A DNA stretch of 64,000 nt from positions 496,001 through 560,000 of the forward strand of contig NZ_FOZI01000002.1 of NCBI RefSeq assembly GCF_900114495.1, given 5' to 3'. This stretch comes from Dyella sp. OK004 (GTDB lineage: Bacteria > Pseudomonadota > Gammaproteobacteria > Xanthomonadales > Rhodanobacteraceae). The translations under genes were made by a program, and so were the position numbers. Below the pieces are notes generated by a model, which worked only from the letters and a program-made list of their open reading frames with translations, had not been told where the DNA came from and searched no databases. Positions 1 to 8,762 of the stretch are shown in pieces; within the stretch, counting starts at the first letter, position 1, and each line of letters starts with the position of its first letter.

Positions 1-2195
1 TCCACACGCAACTCCAGCGTCTCGTTGGCGCGCTTGAGCGCATCCTCAGCCTGCCGGAACGCGGTGACGTCGGTAAAGGTCGCCACGAAGCCGCCACCCG
101 GCATCGGATTGCCGCGGATCTCCACCACCGTGCCATCCGGAAAGCGGCGTTCCGAAAGATGTCGCGTGCCGGCGCGCATATGCGTCAGCCGGCGCTGCAC
201 GCGCAGCTCCAGCTCACCGGTGCCGATCATGCCGCGCTCGATGTTGTAGCGGGTCAGATCGGCCACCGGCCGTCCAACTTGCAACAGTTCCGACGGATAC
301 GCGAACAGGCTGGCGTAGCGGCGATTCCATGCCACCAGACGCAATTCCGCATCGACCACGCAGATGCCCTGGCTCATGTTCTCCAGCGCCGCTTCCAGCA
401 CGCGCTGATTGAAACGCAGATCCTGCGCCGCTTCGCCGACGATAGCCGCGACCGTATCCAGTTCGTCGCGACGCTGCTGGCGTACCACTTCAAGCAGCAG
501 GCGCGCCGACGCAGCACCTATCACCGCCGCCAGCTCATGCTCCACTTCCGCCGCGCGCGCCGGACTGGCGAGGCCCTGTGTCGGTGCGCCATCGAACAAA
601 TGCGTCACCCGCTCCGCAGGAAGAAAGCGCGATGCAAGCGCGCGCAACTCCGCCGCACCGATGCCACCCACGCGGGCCGGCTGGCGCGTCTGTCCGAAGC
701 GCGACCCGGCCACCGCCAGCATCACGATCACATTGATCGCAAGGCTCGCTACCACCGCGCGACCGAGCCGGCTCCAATCGCTAAGCCCCAGCAGGCCATC
801 CGGCGACAAGCCATGCAGCCCGAACGGGCCGACATGCAACCAAGCCGGCCCCTGCGGAATCAGCGCGGGCAGCAGCACGTACAACCAAGTCAACGTGCCG
901 GCAGCCAGCCCCGCCGCCACCGCGCGCGGCCCCAGCTGCGGTCGATACACCGCCGCGAGCAGCGCCGGCGCCAGACCGGCCAGCGCGGAAAATGAAATCG
1001 CGCCGATATCCGCCAGCGCATCGTTGCGTGCCAGCACCCGGCTATAAGCCCAGGCCAGCAAAATCACCGCCACGATCGCCGCGCGACGCTGATTGATCAC
1101 CTCGCCGCGCAAGTCGCCGTGCTCGTCGCGCCCCCAACCCGCCTGCACTCGCAGCGGCGCGATGAAATGATTCACCACCATCAAGCTAAGCGCGAGCGTC
1201 GCCACCACCACCATGCTGGTCGCGGCACTGAGCCCACCGAGAAACGCCAGCAGCGCCAGCCCGTGCTGACCACGCGCCATCGGCAAGGCCAGCACATAAA
1301 GATCGGAGGGCACGCCGCTTGGCCCGAGCCAGGCATCGCCCAGCCGCGCCAGCGGCAGGATCGGCAGCGCGATCAGCAGCATGTACAGCGGAAACAGCCA
1401 GCGCGCCGTGCGCAGATGTGCCCCATCCCGACACTCCACCACGCCGGCATGGAACTGATGCGGCAAGGTGAACATCGCCAGCGCACCAAGCAGAATCATC
1501 GCCGGAAAACCCGAGCTGTCATGTGGCGGCGACGCACCTGCCACTACACCCTCCGGCATTGGCGCGAACAACAACGAACCCAACGCCAGCATCGCCGCCA
1601 GCTTGAACAGCGACTCAAACGCCATCGCCAAAACCAGCCCGCGATTGTGCGCCATCGTCGACGCTCGCCGCGTACCGAACAGCATCGCGAACAACGCCAT
1701 CAGCAATGCGACATACAGCGCACTGTCCTGCCACGGCGCCGACTCCGCCACCTGCCCGCGGCTGAGCATGGCGAAACTCATCGCCACCGCCTTCAACTGC
1801 AGCGCGATGTAGGGCACGATGCCCACCAACATCACCGCCGTCACCAACGCGGCCAACCCCGAATGCCGTCCCAAGCGCACCGCGATCAGATCCGCCAGCG
1901 AACCCGCGTTGTAATCCCGCGCCAACTGCACCAGCCGCCGCAACACTGCAATCCCGAACAGATACATCAGGATCGCCCCCACAAACGTCGGCGGCAGCCA
2001 CCACCCCGACCGACTCGCCTGCGTCACCGTCCCGTAAAATGTCCACGACGTGCAATGAATCGCCAGCGACAGCGCATACACCACCGCCCAGCGCCGCTCG
2101 AACAACCGAGGATGGCGTTCGCCAAGCAAGGCAACACCAAACAGAAGACCAAGCCAGATCAACGCGGCGATAGCGATGACGCTGGCGGTCAGCAT
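1..2195 (-). CDS. PAS sensor histidine kinase with sodium/solute symporter-like N-terminus (3' part outside window)
   Basis: The gene starts at the ATG complementary to 2193-2195 and runs off the left edge, so about 731 residues are visible. Roughly residues 1-480 are strongly hydrophobic with many membrane helices, like the SLC5-type symporter module of CbrA-like kinases. Near residue 610 a PAS segment begins with a GICVVDAELRLVAWN-type motif, followed by a PAS C-terminal region (GGGFVATFTDVT) and the start of a coiled linker. The kinase and any receiver domain should lie beyond the window, so their presence is inferred from the family. It probably senses nutrient status at the inner membrane. 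The ligand cannot be told from sequence. Confidence 0.85.
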   Translation of the reverse strand, partial: MLTASVIAIAALIWLGLLFGVALLGERHPRLFERRWAVVYALSLAIHCTSWTFYGTVTQASRSGWWLPPTFVGAILMYLFGIAVLRRLVQLARDYNAGSLADLIAVRLGRHSGLAALVTAVMLVGIVPYIALQLKAVAMSFAMLSRGQVAESAPWQDSALYVALLMALFAMLFGTRRASTMAHNRGLVLAMAFESLFKLAAMLALGSLLFAPMPEGVVAGASPPHDSSGFPAMILLGALAMFTLPHQFHAGVVECRDGAHLRTARWLFPLYMLLIALPILPLARLGDAWLGPSGVPSDLYVLALPMARGQHGLALLAFLGGLSAATSMVVVATLALSLMVVNHFIAPLRVQAGWGRDEHGDLRGEVINQRRAAIVAVILLAWAYSRVLARNDALADIGAISFSALAGLAPALLAAVYRPQLGPRAVAAGLAAGTLTWLYVLLPALIPQGPAWLHVGPFGLHGLSPDGLLGLSDWSRLGRAVVASLAINVIVMLAVAGSRFGQTRQPARVGGIGAAELRALASRFLPAERVTHLFDGAPTQGLASPARAAEVEHELAAVIGAASARLLLEVVRQQRRDELDTVAAIVGEAAQDLRFNQRVLEAALENMSQGICVVDAELRLVAWNRRYASLFAYPSELLQVGRPVADLTRYNIERGMIGTGELELRVQRRLTHMRAGTRHLSERRFPDGTVVEIRGNPMPGGGFVATFTDVTAFRQAEDALKRANETLELRV

Positions 2196-2240
2196 GAGAG
2201 AAGCCTCGCCATGGGTAGCTGGACTATCTCAAGCCCCGAA

Positions 2241-2261
2241 CCCTCTCCCGGAGGGAGAGGG
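2241..2261. repeat. CCCTCTCCC / GGGAGAGGG hairpin
   Basis: Nine-base arms with a three-base loop, about 45 bp upstream of the sensor-kinase start. It belongs to a family of C-rich/G-rich hairpins found again at 2649-2671, 8369-8390, 12808-12831 and 20800-20823 in this window. There is no T-run, so a terminator role is doubtful. Confidence 0.6.
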
Positions 2262-2321
2262 AGATGTTTCTCTAGGGGAGTCACCTGTGTAGTGGTGAGG
2301 GTTGGACGATCAGGCTCCGAA

Positions 2322-2672
2322 GAAAAACCATCCCGACGCCTGACACTGGAAGAAGCGCAGCTACGAAGTACACCGCCTGCTTTTATGCCATTTCTTTTGG
2401 TTACTTTTCTTGACTCCGGGCATCCATGCCCTCCGCCCTTCGGGCCAGCTGCGCTGTTCGCACCCGCTCCTGCGGGTGCGTGGGCAAGCAAAGAAAAGTG
2501 ACCCGAGCCGCGGCAGCGGTTCGGAAGCCCGCGGCAGGCGAGCCCGGGCACGCAGTCGCTAGAGCCGAGCGATAACGCCACTGGACCCCGGCCTACGCCG
2601 GGGTGACGAAGTAGGAGCGGTGAACCGAGCACCCGCCCCTCACCCCAACCCTCTCCCCTGAGGGGAGAGGGA
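2322..2672 (+). repeat. Dispersed hairpin repeat, copy 1 (expanded loop)
   Basis: This copy shares with 8430-8690, 18541-18830 and 20541-20823 the ordered blocks CCCGACGCCTGACACTGGA, a GGTTAC...GTGACC stem, CCGCGGCAGCGGTTCGGAAG, AACGCCACTGGA and an end with GACGAAGTAGGA. The stem arms lie at 2399-2411 and 2491-2503. Here the loop is about 80 bp and contains extra small hairpins, whereas the other copies have a six-base loop. A CCCTCTCCCC hairpin (2649-2671) closes the copy. Together with flanking sequence it fills the 508-bp gap between the sensor kinase and the depolymerase. No convincing gene is present. Confidence 0.8.
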
Positions 2673-2703
2673 GCAGGAGCACCACACGCCATTGCACCGC
2701 GCA

Positions 2704-3729
2704 TCAACGCCGCGGCGGCAATCCCAACGCGTCTACCGCGCGCACCAGCCACCGCAGCTGCACCCCCTGGCGGCCGTCGTACCCGGTTCCCGAATATCCC
2801 CACCAATCCCAGCATGCCTGCGGATTCAAAGGCGCCATGCTGGCGCGCGTCTGAGGATACAAGACCGCCACGCCATAAGCGTCGGCCCAGCGATTGAAAC
2901 CGGCGTCCTTCACAAAGGCCTCGCCGACCGCCGTGGCGTTCTGCTTGCAGCCGTGGAACGCCACCAGCAAACCGCAGGACTTGCCGGCCAGGCAGCTCGG
3001 TGGGACATAGATGTAGCCCTCGTCGGCGAGGAAAGCATCCGCGCCATCCGGGCGATAAGCATTCTGGTCGAAGGTGCGCAGCTCGCCCTTGGCCTCGCCC
3101 ACCGCACGCGGCGGCTTGCCGAACAGCTGGGCGAAAATTTCACCGGCTGCATCGAAACCACAACGGCCGAGGTACGGTGAGACGGACTTGTCGCAGTCGT
3201 CGCCGCTGGCAGCAATCGGCAGGTTATGCGCGAACACGCGTGAACCATCGTCATGCACCTGCATGCCCTTGAGCGCTGCATCGCCATTGCGCAACTGCTC
3301 GTAGAACGTCGCCGCCGCCTCGGCGACGGGCGGCGCCACCACGGCATCGTCTTTGCCGTGCAACAGGTAGACGCGCGCATGAGCGAGTGCGCTCAGTGCA
3401 CCGATCTCGCCCGCCGCGGAACGCTGCCGGGCCCGTGCGACCAGCGCCGGCACATCTGGCGCCGGGGTTCCTTTCATGCAGGCGCTGAGCGCGACGTCGA
3501 GCTTGCCGCCGGCACAGCCGTAAGGCCCGCCGGCGACCAGCGCCGCCGCCCCGAACAGCTCGGGATAAGCGAGTTGCGCCTGGGTCGCCATGTACGCACC
3601 CGAGGACAGCCCCGCGACCGCGACGCGCGAAGGCTCCAGCTTGAGTTTCGGCAACGGTGCCGCGTCGCCCGCCCAGACCGGACCGCCCACCACACACAGA
3701 CTCAGGCACAGCATCGATATCCAGCGCAT
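2704..3729 (-). CDS. Secreted poly(3-hydroxybutyrate) depolymerase-type esterase, type-2 catalytic domain
   Basis: A 341-residue protein with a clear signal peptide ending near VWAGDA (residues 20-23). The lipase box G-L-S-S-G is at residues 40-44 (nucleophile S42), very close to the N-terminus. The oxyanion motif VAFHGCKQN lies about 80 residues from the C-terminus. This order, lipase box first and oxyanion box last, is that of type-2 extracellular PHB depolymerases, the permuted form of type 1. No linker or substrate-binding domain follows the catalytic domain, so it may prefer amorphous polymer or oligomers. It is followed upstream on the same strand by a TonB receptor gene only 22 bp away, which suggests joint transcription. 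Confidence 0.8.
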   Translation of the reverse strand: MRWISMLCLSLCVVGGPVWAGDAAPLPKLKLEPSRVAVAGLSSGAYMATQAQLAYPELFGAAALVAGGPYGCAGGKLDVALSACMKGTPAPDVPALVARARQRSAAGEIGALSALAHARVYLLHGKDDAVVAPPVAEAAATFYEQLRNGDAALKGMQVHDDGSRVFAHNLPIAASGDDCDKSVSPYLGRCGFDAAGEIFAQLFGKPPRAVGEAKGELRTFDQNAYRPDGADAFLADEGYIYVPPSCLAGKSCGLLVAFHGCKQNATAVGEAFVKDAGFNRWADAYGVAVLYPQTRASMAPLNPQACWDWWGYSGTGYDGRQGVQLRWLVRAVDALGLPPRR

Positions 3730-3751
3730 CGCACTCCCTCCTGCCGCAGAC

Positions 3752-5965
3752 TCAGAACTTGTAGCGCGCCGTCAGCGTCACCATGCGCGGCGCACCGTAG
3801 AAACCGGTAACGATACCCAGTGCCGCGATGTTATAGCCGGTGGTGCGATACGACTTGTTGGCCAGGTTGGTGCCTTGCAGGCTCAAGGTCCACGGATCGT
3901 TGATCTGCCAGATCACACCGGCATTCCATAGCCCGTAGCTCTTCTGTGCGATCAGCGGCGACAGGGTGGTCTCGGGATACACGGTGCTTTGATAGCTGTA
4001 GTTGACCCGCGCACTGATACTGCCGCCGCCGGCCAGCGGGTAGCTGTTTTCCAGCGACAGGCCGCCGGACCACTTCGGCGCGTTGGTGAATTTCTGCATG
4101 TTGGCGATGTTCACGCCGCCGCTCATGAATTGGGTGTACTTGGTGTGCAGGTAGGCGAAGTTGCCGCTGAAGGTCCAATTATCCGAGGGCTTCCAGGCGA
4201 ACTCTTCTTCCAGACCGTCGATATGGCCCTTGCCGGCATTGGTGAAGTCGCCAAAGAAACCCTGGCTGCCGTTGGGCAAGGTGTACGAGGTGAACACCGA
4301 CAGCTGGATGTCCGAATAGATGTTGTGGAACGCGGCCGTGTTCATCATCAGACGGCCGTCGAAGAAGCTCATCTTGCTGCCGATTTCGAACGACTGCACT
4401 TTCTCGTCCTTGATCGGCTTGCACGAGGAAGGAATCGCCACGCAGTTGGCGCGAATGTTGTAGCCGCCCGAATGGAAGCCTTCGCTATAGGTGGCATAGA
4501 GCTTGACCTGCTCGCTGGCGTTCCAGGCCAGCGATACCTTCGGCGAGGCGTTACGCGACGTGTGCGAGCCGCGGAAATTGGCGGTAGTCACGATTGGCCG
4601 GGTGAAGCTTTCGTCGGCGAAACCGTAGTTCTGGATCAGCGCGGTCTTAGTTTCCTCGGTGAGGCGCAGACCGACATCCAGGCTCCATTGCGGATTGAAA
4701 TCCCAGGTGAGGTCGCCGTAGCCGGCGATGCTCTTGGTGCCCATGTTGCCGCCGGTGCTGCCGTACTGCGCCAGGTGCAGCGTGCTGTACGGCGGCGAGC
4801 CCAGGAAGATATTGTGGATCTCGCCGTTGGCCGCACCCTTGAAGTAGTACAGGCCGAACACACCGTGGATGGCGCCGCCCGAGTCGTAGTTGGCCTGCAG
4901 CTCTTGCGAGAACTGATGGTCCTTGTACACCGCGTTGACGTCGGCGACCTTGGCAGGAATCGTGTCGAAATCGATATTGGTGTTGGTGGATGACTCGCGA
5001 TACGCGGTGATCGACTTCAGCGTCCATGACTGGTTGACGATCCAGTTGAGGGTCAGCGCGGCGCCCGACAACTCGGTGTGATTGAGCTGCGCCATGCCGC
5101 CGCGCGTATCGAAGTCGCTGGAGAGTGGCTGGTAAGTGGGATAGAACTTGTTCGCCGTAAGCATCTTGGCGCCGCGCGGATTCGAGTTGTCGCGCAGGCC
5201 GTCCACCGAGAGCTGGGCGTTGAAGGTCTTGCTGGGAAAGAAACCCAGCGTGGCGCGCGCGGCATTGGTGTTCTTGTTGCCGTTGCGGCTATCGGTCAAC
5301 AGGTTTTTTCCGAAGCCGTCGTTATGCGCGCTGGATACCGCCACGCGCCCGCGCCACACGCCATCGTCGGTGGCGCCGCCGACATTGGCCTTGATGTCTT
5401 TCTCGCCATGCGTGCCCACGGTCGCTTCCACCGCACCGCCGAACTGCGTAGGCAACGGGTTGGATACGTACTTGATCGCGCCGCCGATGGTGTTCTTGCC
5501 ATACAGCGTGCCTTGCGGGCCGCGCAGCACCTCGATGCGGTTCACGTCGAACACGTCCAGCAACGCGCCCTGCGGACGCGCCATATAGACGTCGTCGAGA
5601 TAGATGCCCACGCCCGGGTCAAAACCCCAAGTCGGGTCGGCCTGGCCGACGCCGCGGATATAAGCCGTCAGCGTGGTGTTGGAACCGCGCGCGGCATAGA
5701 CCTGCAAGGACGGCACCTTGCCCTGCAGATCGCTCAGGTTCTGCACGTTCTGCTTGAACAGCGCGGCTGAGGTGAACGCACTGACGGCGATCGGCACATC
5801 CTGCAAGGTTTCCTCGCGCTTGCGCGCGGTCACTTTGATTTCTTCGAGCTTCTTGGCTTCGGCCGGCCTGGCCGTGGTGTCGGAAACCTGCTGCGCGTAG
5901 AGCGGCGCGGCGCAGGCCACGCCGAACACCATGCCGATGGCCAGACTCAAGTACGTGCGTTTCAT
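3752..5965 (-). CDS. TonB-dependent outer membrane receptor
   Basis: A 737-residue receptor. The start was placed at 5965 because a signal peptide (MKRTYLSLAIGMVFG...AAPLYAQ) begins there; the reading frame stays open further upstream but that extension is unlike any receptor. The plug begins near KLEEIKVTARKREETLQDVPIAVSAF and includes VEVLRGPQGTLYGKNTIGGAI-like sequence. The barrel ends in the typical terminal aromatic residue (TARYKF). It imports a ligand across the outer membrane using TonB energy. Its position between a PHB depolymerase and a GntP permease suggests hydroxybutyrate oligomers as the ligand, but this is inference; siderophore or other ligands are possible. Confidence 0.9.
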   Translation of the reverse strand: MKRTYLSLAIGMVFGVACAAPLYAQQVSDTTARPAEAKKLEEIKVTARKREETLQDVPIAVSAFTSAALFKQNVQNLSDLQGKVPSLQVYAARGSNTTLTAYIRGVGQADPTWGFDPGVGIYLDDVYMARPQGALLDVFDVNRIEVLRGPQGTLYGKNTIGGAIKYVSNPLPTQFGGAVEATVGTHGEKDIKANVGGATDDGVWRGRVAVSSAHNDGFGKNLLTDSRNGNKNTNAARATLGFFPSKTFNAQLSVDGLRDNSNPRGAKMLTANKFYPTYQPLSSDFDTRGGMAQLNHTELSGAALTLNWIVNQSWTLKSITAYRESSTNTNIDFDTIPAKVADVNAVYKDHQFSQELQANYDSGGAIHGVFGLYYFKGAANGEIHNIFLGSPPYSTLHLAQYGSTGGNMGTKSIAGYGDLTWDFNPQWSLDVGLRLTEETKTALIQNYGFADESFTRPIVTTANFRGSHTSRNASPKVSLAWNASEQVKLYATYSEGFHSGGYNIRANCVAIPSSCKPIKDEKVQSFEIGSKMSFFDGRLMMNTAAFHNIYSDIQLSVFTSYTLPNGSQGFFGDFTNAGKGHIDGLEEEFAWKPSDNWTFSGNFAYLHTKYTQFMSGGVNIANMQKFTNAPKWSGGLSLENSYPLAGGGSISARVNYSYQSTVYPETTLSPLIAQKSYGLWNAGVIWQINDPWTLSLQGTNLANKSYRTTGYNIAALGIVTGFYGAPRMVTLTARYKF

Positions 5966-6046
5966 ATCGCCCCTCACGGTAAGCGCATCCCGTTCCCCCG
6001 GATGCCGATACCACGAAGCGTAGGCAGCGCCGGCCTGGGCGACACT

Positions 6047-6060
6047 TGTACCTTGGTACA
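6047..6060. promoter_or_regulatory. Palindromic candidate operator TGTACC-TT-GGTACA
   Basis: Perfect 6-bp inverted arms around a TT core in the 165-bp region between the divergent TonB receptor and GntP permease genes. The position suits a repressor acting on both promoters. No regulator gene lies next to it, so the binding protein is unknown. Confidence 0.45.
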
Positions 6061-6130
6061 GTGCCATGACGAGTGGCCCATACGGATACTCGCCGCTCGT
6101 CCTGTCCGGCGAGTTGCACCGAGGTTCCGA

Positions 6131-7531
6131 ATGGCGTTCGCGATCGTGCTGGCCGCACTGTGTTTCCTGATGCTGGCGGCTTACCGCGGCTACAGCGTGA
6201 TCCTGTTTGCGCCTCTCGCCGCGCTGGGCGCGGTGCTGCTCACCGATCCCGCCCTGGTCGCGCCGATGTTCACCGGCTTGTTCATGGACAAGATGGTGGG
6301 CTTCCTCAAGCTGTACTTCCCGGTGTTCATGCTGGGCGCTGTGTTCGGCAAGCTGATCGAACTCTCGGGCTTCTCCAAGGCCATCGTCGCCGCCACCATC
6401 GGCCTGGTCGGGCGCAGCCGCGCGATGCTCTCGATCGTGCTGGTATGCGCGCTGCTTACCTACGGCGGCGTGTCGCTGTTCGTGGTGGTGTTCGCGGTGT
6501 ATCCGTTCGCCGCCGAGCTGTTCCGTCAGGCCGACATTCCCAAGCGGCTGATCCCCGGCACCATCGCGCTGGGTGCGTTTACCTTCACCATGGATTCGCT
6601 GCCTGGCACGCCGCAGATCCAGAACATCATCCCCACCTCGTTCTTCGGCACCACCGCCTGGGCCGCGCCCTGGCTGGGCACGCTGGGTGCCGTGTTCATT
6701 CTCGCGGTCGGCCTGAGCTATCTGGAGTGGCGCCGGCGCAAAGCCGCGGCGGCCGGCGAAGGCTACGGCCAGGGCGAGCTGGTGAACGAACCACCGCCAT
6801 TCGAAGGCGGCCATCTCGCGCATCCGCTGATTGCCCTGCTGCCGCTGGTACTCGTCGGCGTCGCCAACAAACTGCTTGCCGATGCGATGCCACGCTTCTA
6901 CGGCCAGACGCAATCATTCGTGCCCGCCGTGATCGGCGATACCAAGCCGGTGGTGCAGGAAGTCTCCAAGCTCGCGGCGATCTGGGCCGTCGAAGGCGCG
7001 CTACTGCTGGGCATCCTGTGTGTGTTGTTGTTCGCGTGGCGTCCGGTGGCAAAGCACTTTGCCGAGGGCAGCAAGGCCGCCGTCGGCGGCGCGCTGCTGG
7101 CATCGATGAATACCGCCTCCGAATATGGCTTCGGCGCAGTCATCGCCGCCCTGCCCGGCTTCAAGCTGATCGCCGATGCGTTGCACGCGATTCCAAATCC
7201 ACTGGTCAACCAGGCGATTTCGATCACCGCGCTCGCCGGTATCACGGGCTCCGCTTCCGGCGGCATGGGCATCGCGCTGGCGGCGATGGCCGACACCTTC
7301 ATTCATAACGCGCAAGCGGCCGGCATACCGATGGAAGTCCTGCATCGCGTCGCCTCCATGGCCTCGGGCGGCATGGACACGCTGCCGCACAACGGCGCGG
7401 TAATCACCTTGCTTGCAGTGACCGGACTCACCCATCGGCAGTCGTACCGCGACATCTTCGCCATCACCTTGATCAAGACCATGGCCGTGTTCGTGGTGAT
7501 CGCCGTGTACTACCTGACGGGTTGGGTCTAG
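6131..7531 (+). CDS. GntP-family inner membrane permease (hydroxybutyrate/gluconate type)
   Basis: A 466-residue integral membrane protein, hydrophobic throughout, with repeated helices. Residues such as MDSLPGTPQIQNIIPTSFFGT and the C-terminal SGGMDTLPHNGAV motif are typical of the GntP / D-beta-hydroxybutyrate permease group. The ATG at 6131 has a GAGG upstream; an in-frame ATG at 6002 would add a non-membrane, Arg-rich tail and is unlikely. It is divergent from the TonB receptor. GntP proteins carry sugar acids or hydroxy acids with protons. With PHB-degrading enzymes on either side, 3-hydroxybutyrate is the most attractive substrate, though not proven. Confidence 0.8.
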   Translation: MAFAIVLAALCFLMLAAYRGYSVILFAPLAALGAVLLTDPALVAPMFTGLFMDKMVGFLKLYFPVFMLGAVFGKLIELSGFSKAIVAATIGLVGRSRAMLSIVLVCALLTYGGVSLFVVVFAVYPFAAELFRQADIPKRLIPGTIALGAFTFTMDSLPGTPQIQNIIPTSFFGTTAWAAPWLGTLGAVFILAVGLSYLEWRRRKAAAAGEGYGQGELVNEPPPFEGGHLAHPLIALLPLVLVGVANKLLADAMPRFYGQTQSFVPAVIGDTKPVVQEVSKLAAIWAVEGALLLGILCVLLFAWRPVAKHFAEGSKAAVGGALLASMNTASEYGFGAVIAALPGFKLIADALHAIPNPLVNQAISITALAGITGSASGGMGIALAAMADTFIHNAQAAGIPMEVLHRVASMASGGMDTLPHNGAVITLLAVTGLTHRQSYRDIFAITLIKTMAVFVVIAVYYLTGWV

Positions 7532-7620
7532 TCGCTGTCGATCCGGAGCCGCGTCCTGCGATGCGGCTCCTCACCGTCCCGGCACGCCGGGACCTGTCAC
7601 AGCGAAGGGAGCACACAGCG

Positions 7621-8322
7621 ATGTCGATCAAATCGTGGAGTCTGGGCCTGCTGGCCCTGCTGTTGCTGATACCCGGCGTCGGCCTGCACGCGGCCTGCGT
7701 CGACAATGTCGTGCTAGTGCACGGCAACACCGGCAGCCCGACCGATTTTCAGAACACCTACAACCTGCTGCGCCAGAACGGCTACAGCAACGCCCAGATC
7801 TACACACCCAGCTGGGGCAATCCCTACTGCGCCGCCTGCAACGACCACAACGGCAGCGAAGAAACCCCCGTCAGCAACGCCATCACCAGCGCCATCGCCA
7901 ACTCCTGCACCGGCCACATCGACGTCATCGGCCACTCCATGGGCGCCACCCTCGCCGCGCGCGAAATCGACAAACTCAACGTATCCAGCAAAGTCGACGT
8001 CTTCATCGGCATCGCCGGCGCCTTCCATGGCCTGTGGTCCTGCGGCACCTATCCCTTCAACGTCGCCACCAGCACCTGCGGCTCCTGGGGCCTCTCCGTC
8101 AACAGCCCCTTCCTCAACAGCATCGCCGGCCACCGCTTCGGCCAAAAGATGTACTCATTCAAATCCTGGATCGACGAAATCAACTGCTACGGCGGCGTCT
8201 GCACCGTAGGCGGCGTACACACCTCCAGCATCGACGGCGAAACCGGCAGCAACACCTACGCCTACGGCCACTATGGATTGCTCTGGTACACCGCAGCGGA
8301 TCAGTTGATGCTGCTGCAGTAA
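7621..8322 (+). CDS. Secreted alpha/beta-hydrolase lipase, class 2 / PhaZ7-like
   Basis: A 233-residue protein with an N-terminal signal peptide ending near GLHAAC. The oxyanion motif is VLVHGNTGS (residues 31-39) and the lipase box G-H-S-M-G has its Ser at residue 106. A later GIAGAFHGLWSC...TSTCGS stretch resembles the matching segment of the amorphous-PHB depolymerase PhaZ7, and six or more Cys suggest disulfides outside the cytoplasm. A late His follows (YGHYGLLWYT). The ATG at 7621 is preceded by a GAAGGGAG ribosome-binding site. It lies 89 bp after the permease gene. A triacylglycerol lipase is the main alternative. Confidence 0.75.
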   Translation: MSIKSWSLGLLALLLLIPGVGLHAACVDNVVLVHGNTGSPTDFQNTYNLLRQNGYSNAQIYTPSWGNPYCAACNDHNGSEETPVSNAITSAIANSCTGHIDVIGHSMGATLAAREIDKLNVSSKVDVFIGIAGAFHGLWSCGTYPFNVATSTCGSWGLSVNSPFLNSIAGHRFGQKMYSFKSWIDEINCYGGVCTVGGVHTSSIDGETGSNTYAYGHYGLLWYTAADQLMLLQ

Positions 8323-8368
8323 ATGGCGAGATAGCCGCGTCATTCCGAGCACCCGCCCCTCACCCCAA

Positions 8369-8390
8369 CCCTCTCCCCAAGGGGAGAGGG
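8369..8390. repeat. CCCTCTCCCC / GGGGAGAGGG hairpin
   Basis: Perfect 10-bp arms around AA, 46 bp after the lipase stop codon. It is the same hairpin family as at 2649-2671 and 20800-20823. It could end transcription, but lacks a T-run. Confidence 0.6.
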
Positions 8391-8429
8391 AGTTGCTGCG
8401 CTTCGATAAAAGCTAGGCGATCAAACCTA

Positions 8430-8690
8430 AAAGAGAACTATCCCGACGCCTGACACTGGAAACAGCGGAGCTACAAAGCACGCCGCCCGCTCTCAGGCCA
8501 TTTCTCTTTGGTTACTTTCTCTTTGGGCCAGCAAAGAGAAAGTGACTCGGACCGCGGCAGCGGTTCGAAAGCCCGCGGCAGGCGAGCCAGGGCACGCAGT
8601 CGCGACAATCGAGCGACAACGCCACTGGATGACCAGCTTCGCTGTTGTGAAGCGCCTCCGGCCTACGCCGGAATGACGAAGTAGGACGGT
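8430..8690 (+). repeat. Dispersed hairpin repeat, copy 2
   Basis: It has the same block order as the other copies. The main stem arms GGTTACTTTCTCTTTG (8510-8525) and CAAAGAGAAAGTGACT (8532-8547) enclose GGCCAG. It fills most of the 440-bp gap between the lipase and the amidohydrolase. Short open frames across it are not genes. Confidence 0.8.
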
Positions 8691-8762
8691 ATCGCCAACA
8701 TTGGAGAACCATCCACCACTCAGCCCCGTTATGATCTAGCCTTCCCCATAGGAAGTCCGTCG

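Noticed and set aside
159-2501. Long plus-strand open frames rich in Arg, Gln and His opposite the sensor kinase
   Set aside because: The minus strand encodes a conserved membrane and PAS protein; the plus frames have antisense-like composition.
5966-6913. Upstream extension of the TonB receptor frame
   Set aside because: It overlaps the GntP gene on the other strand and precedes a clear signal peptide at 5965.
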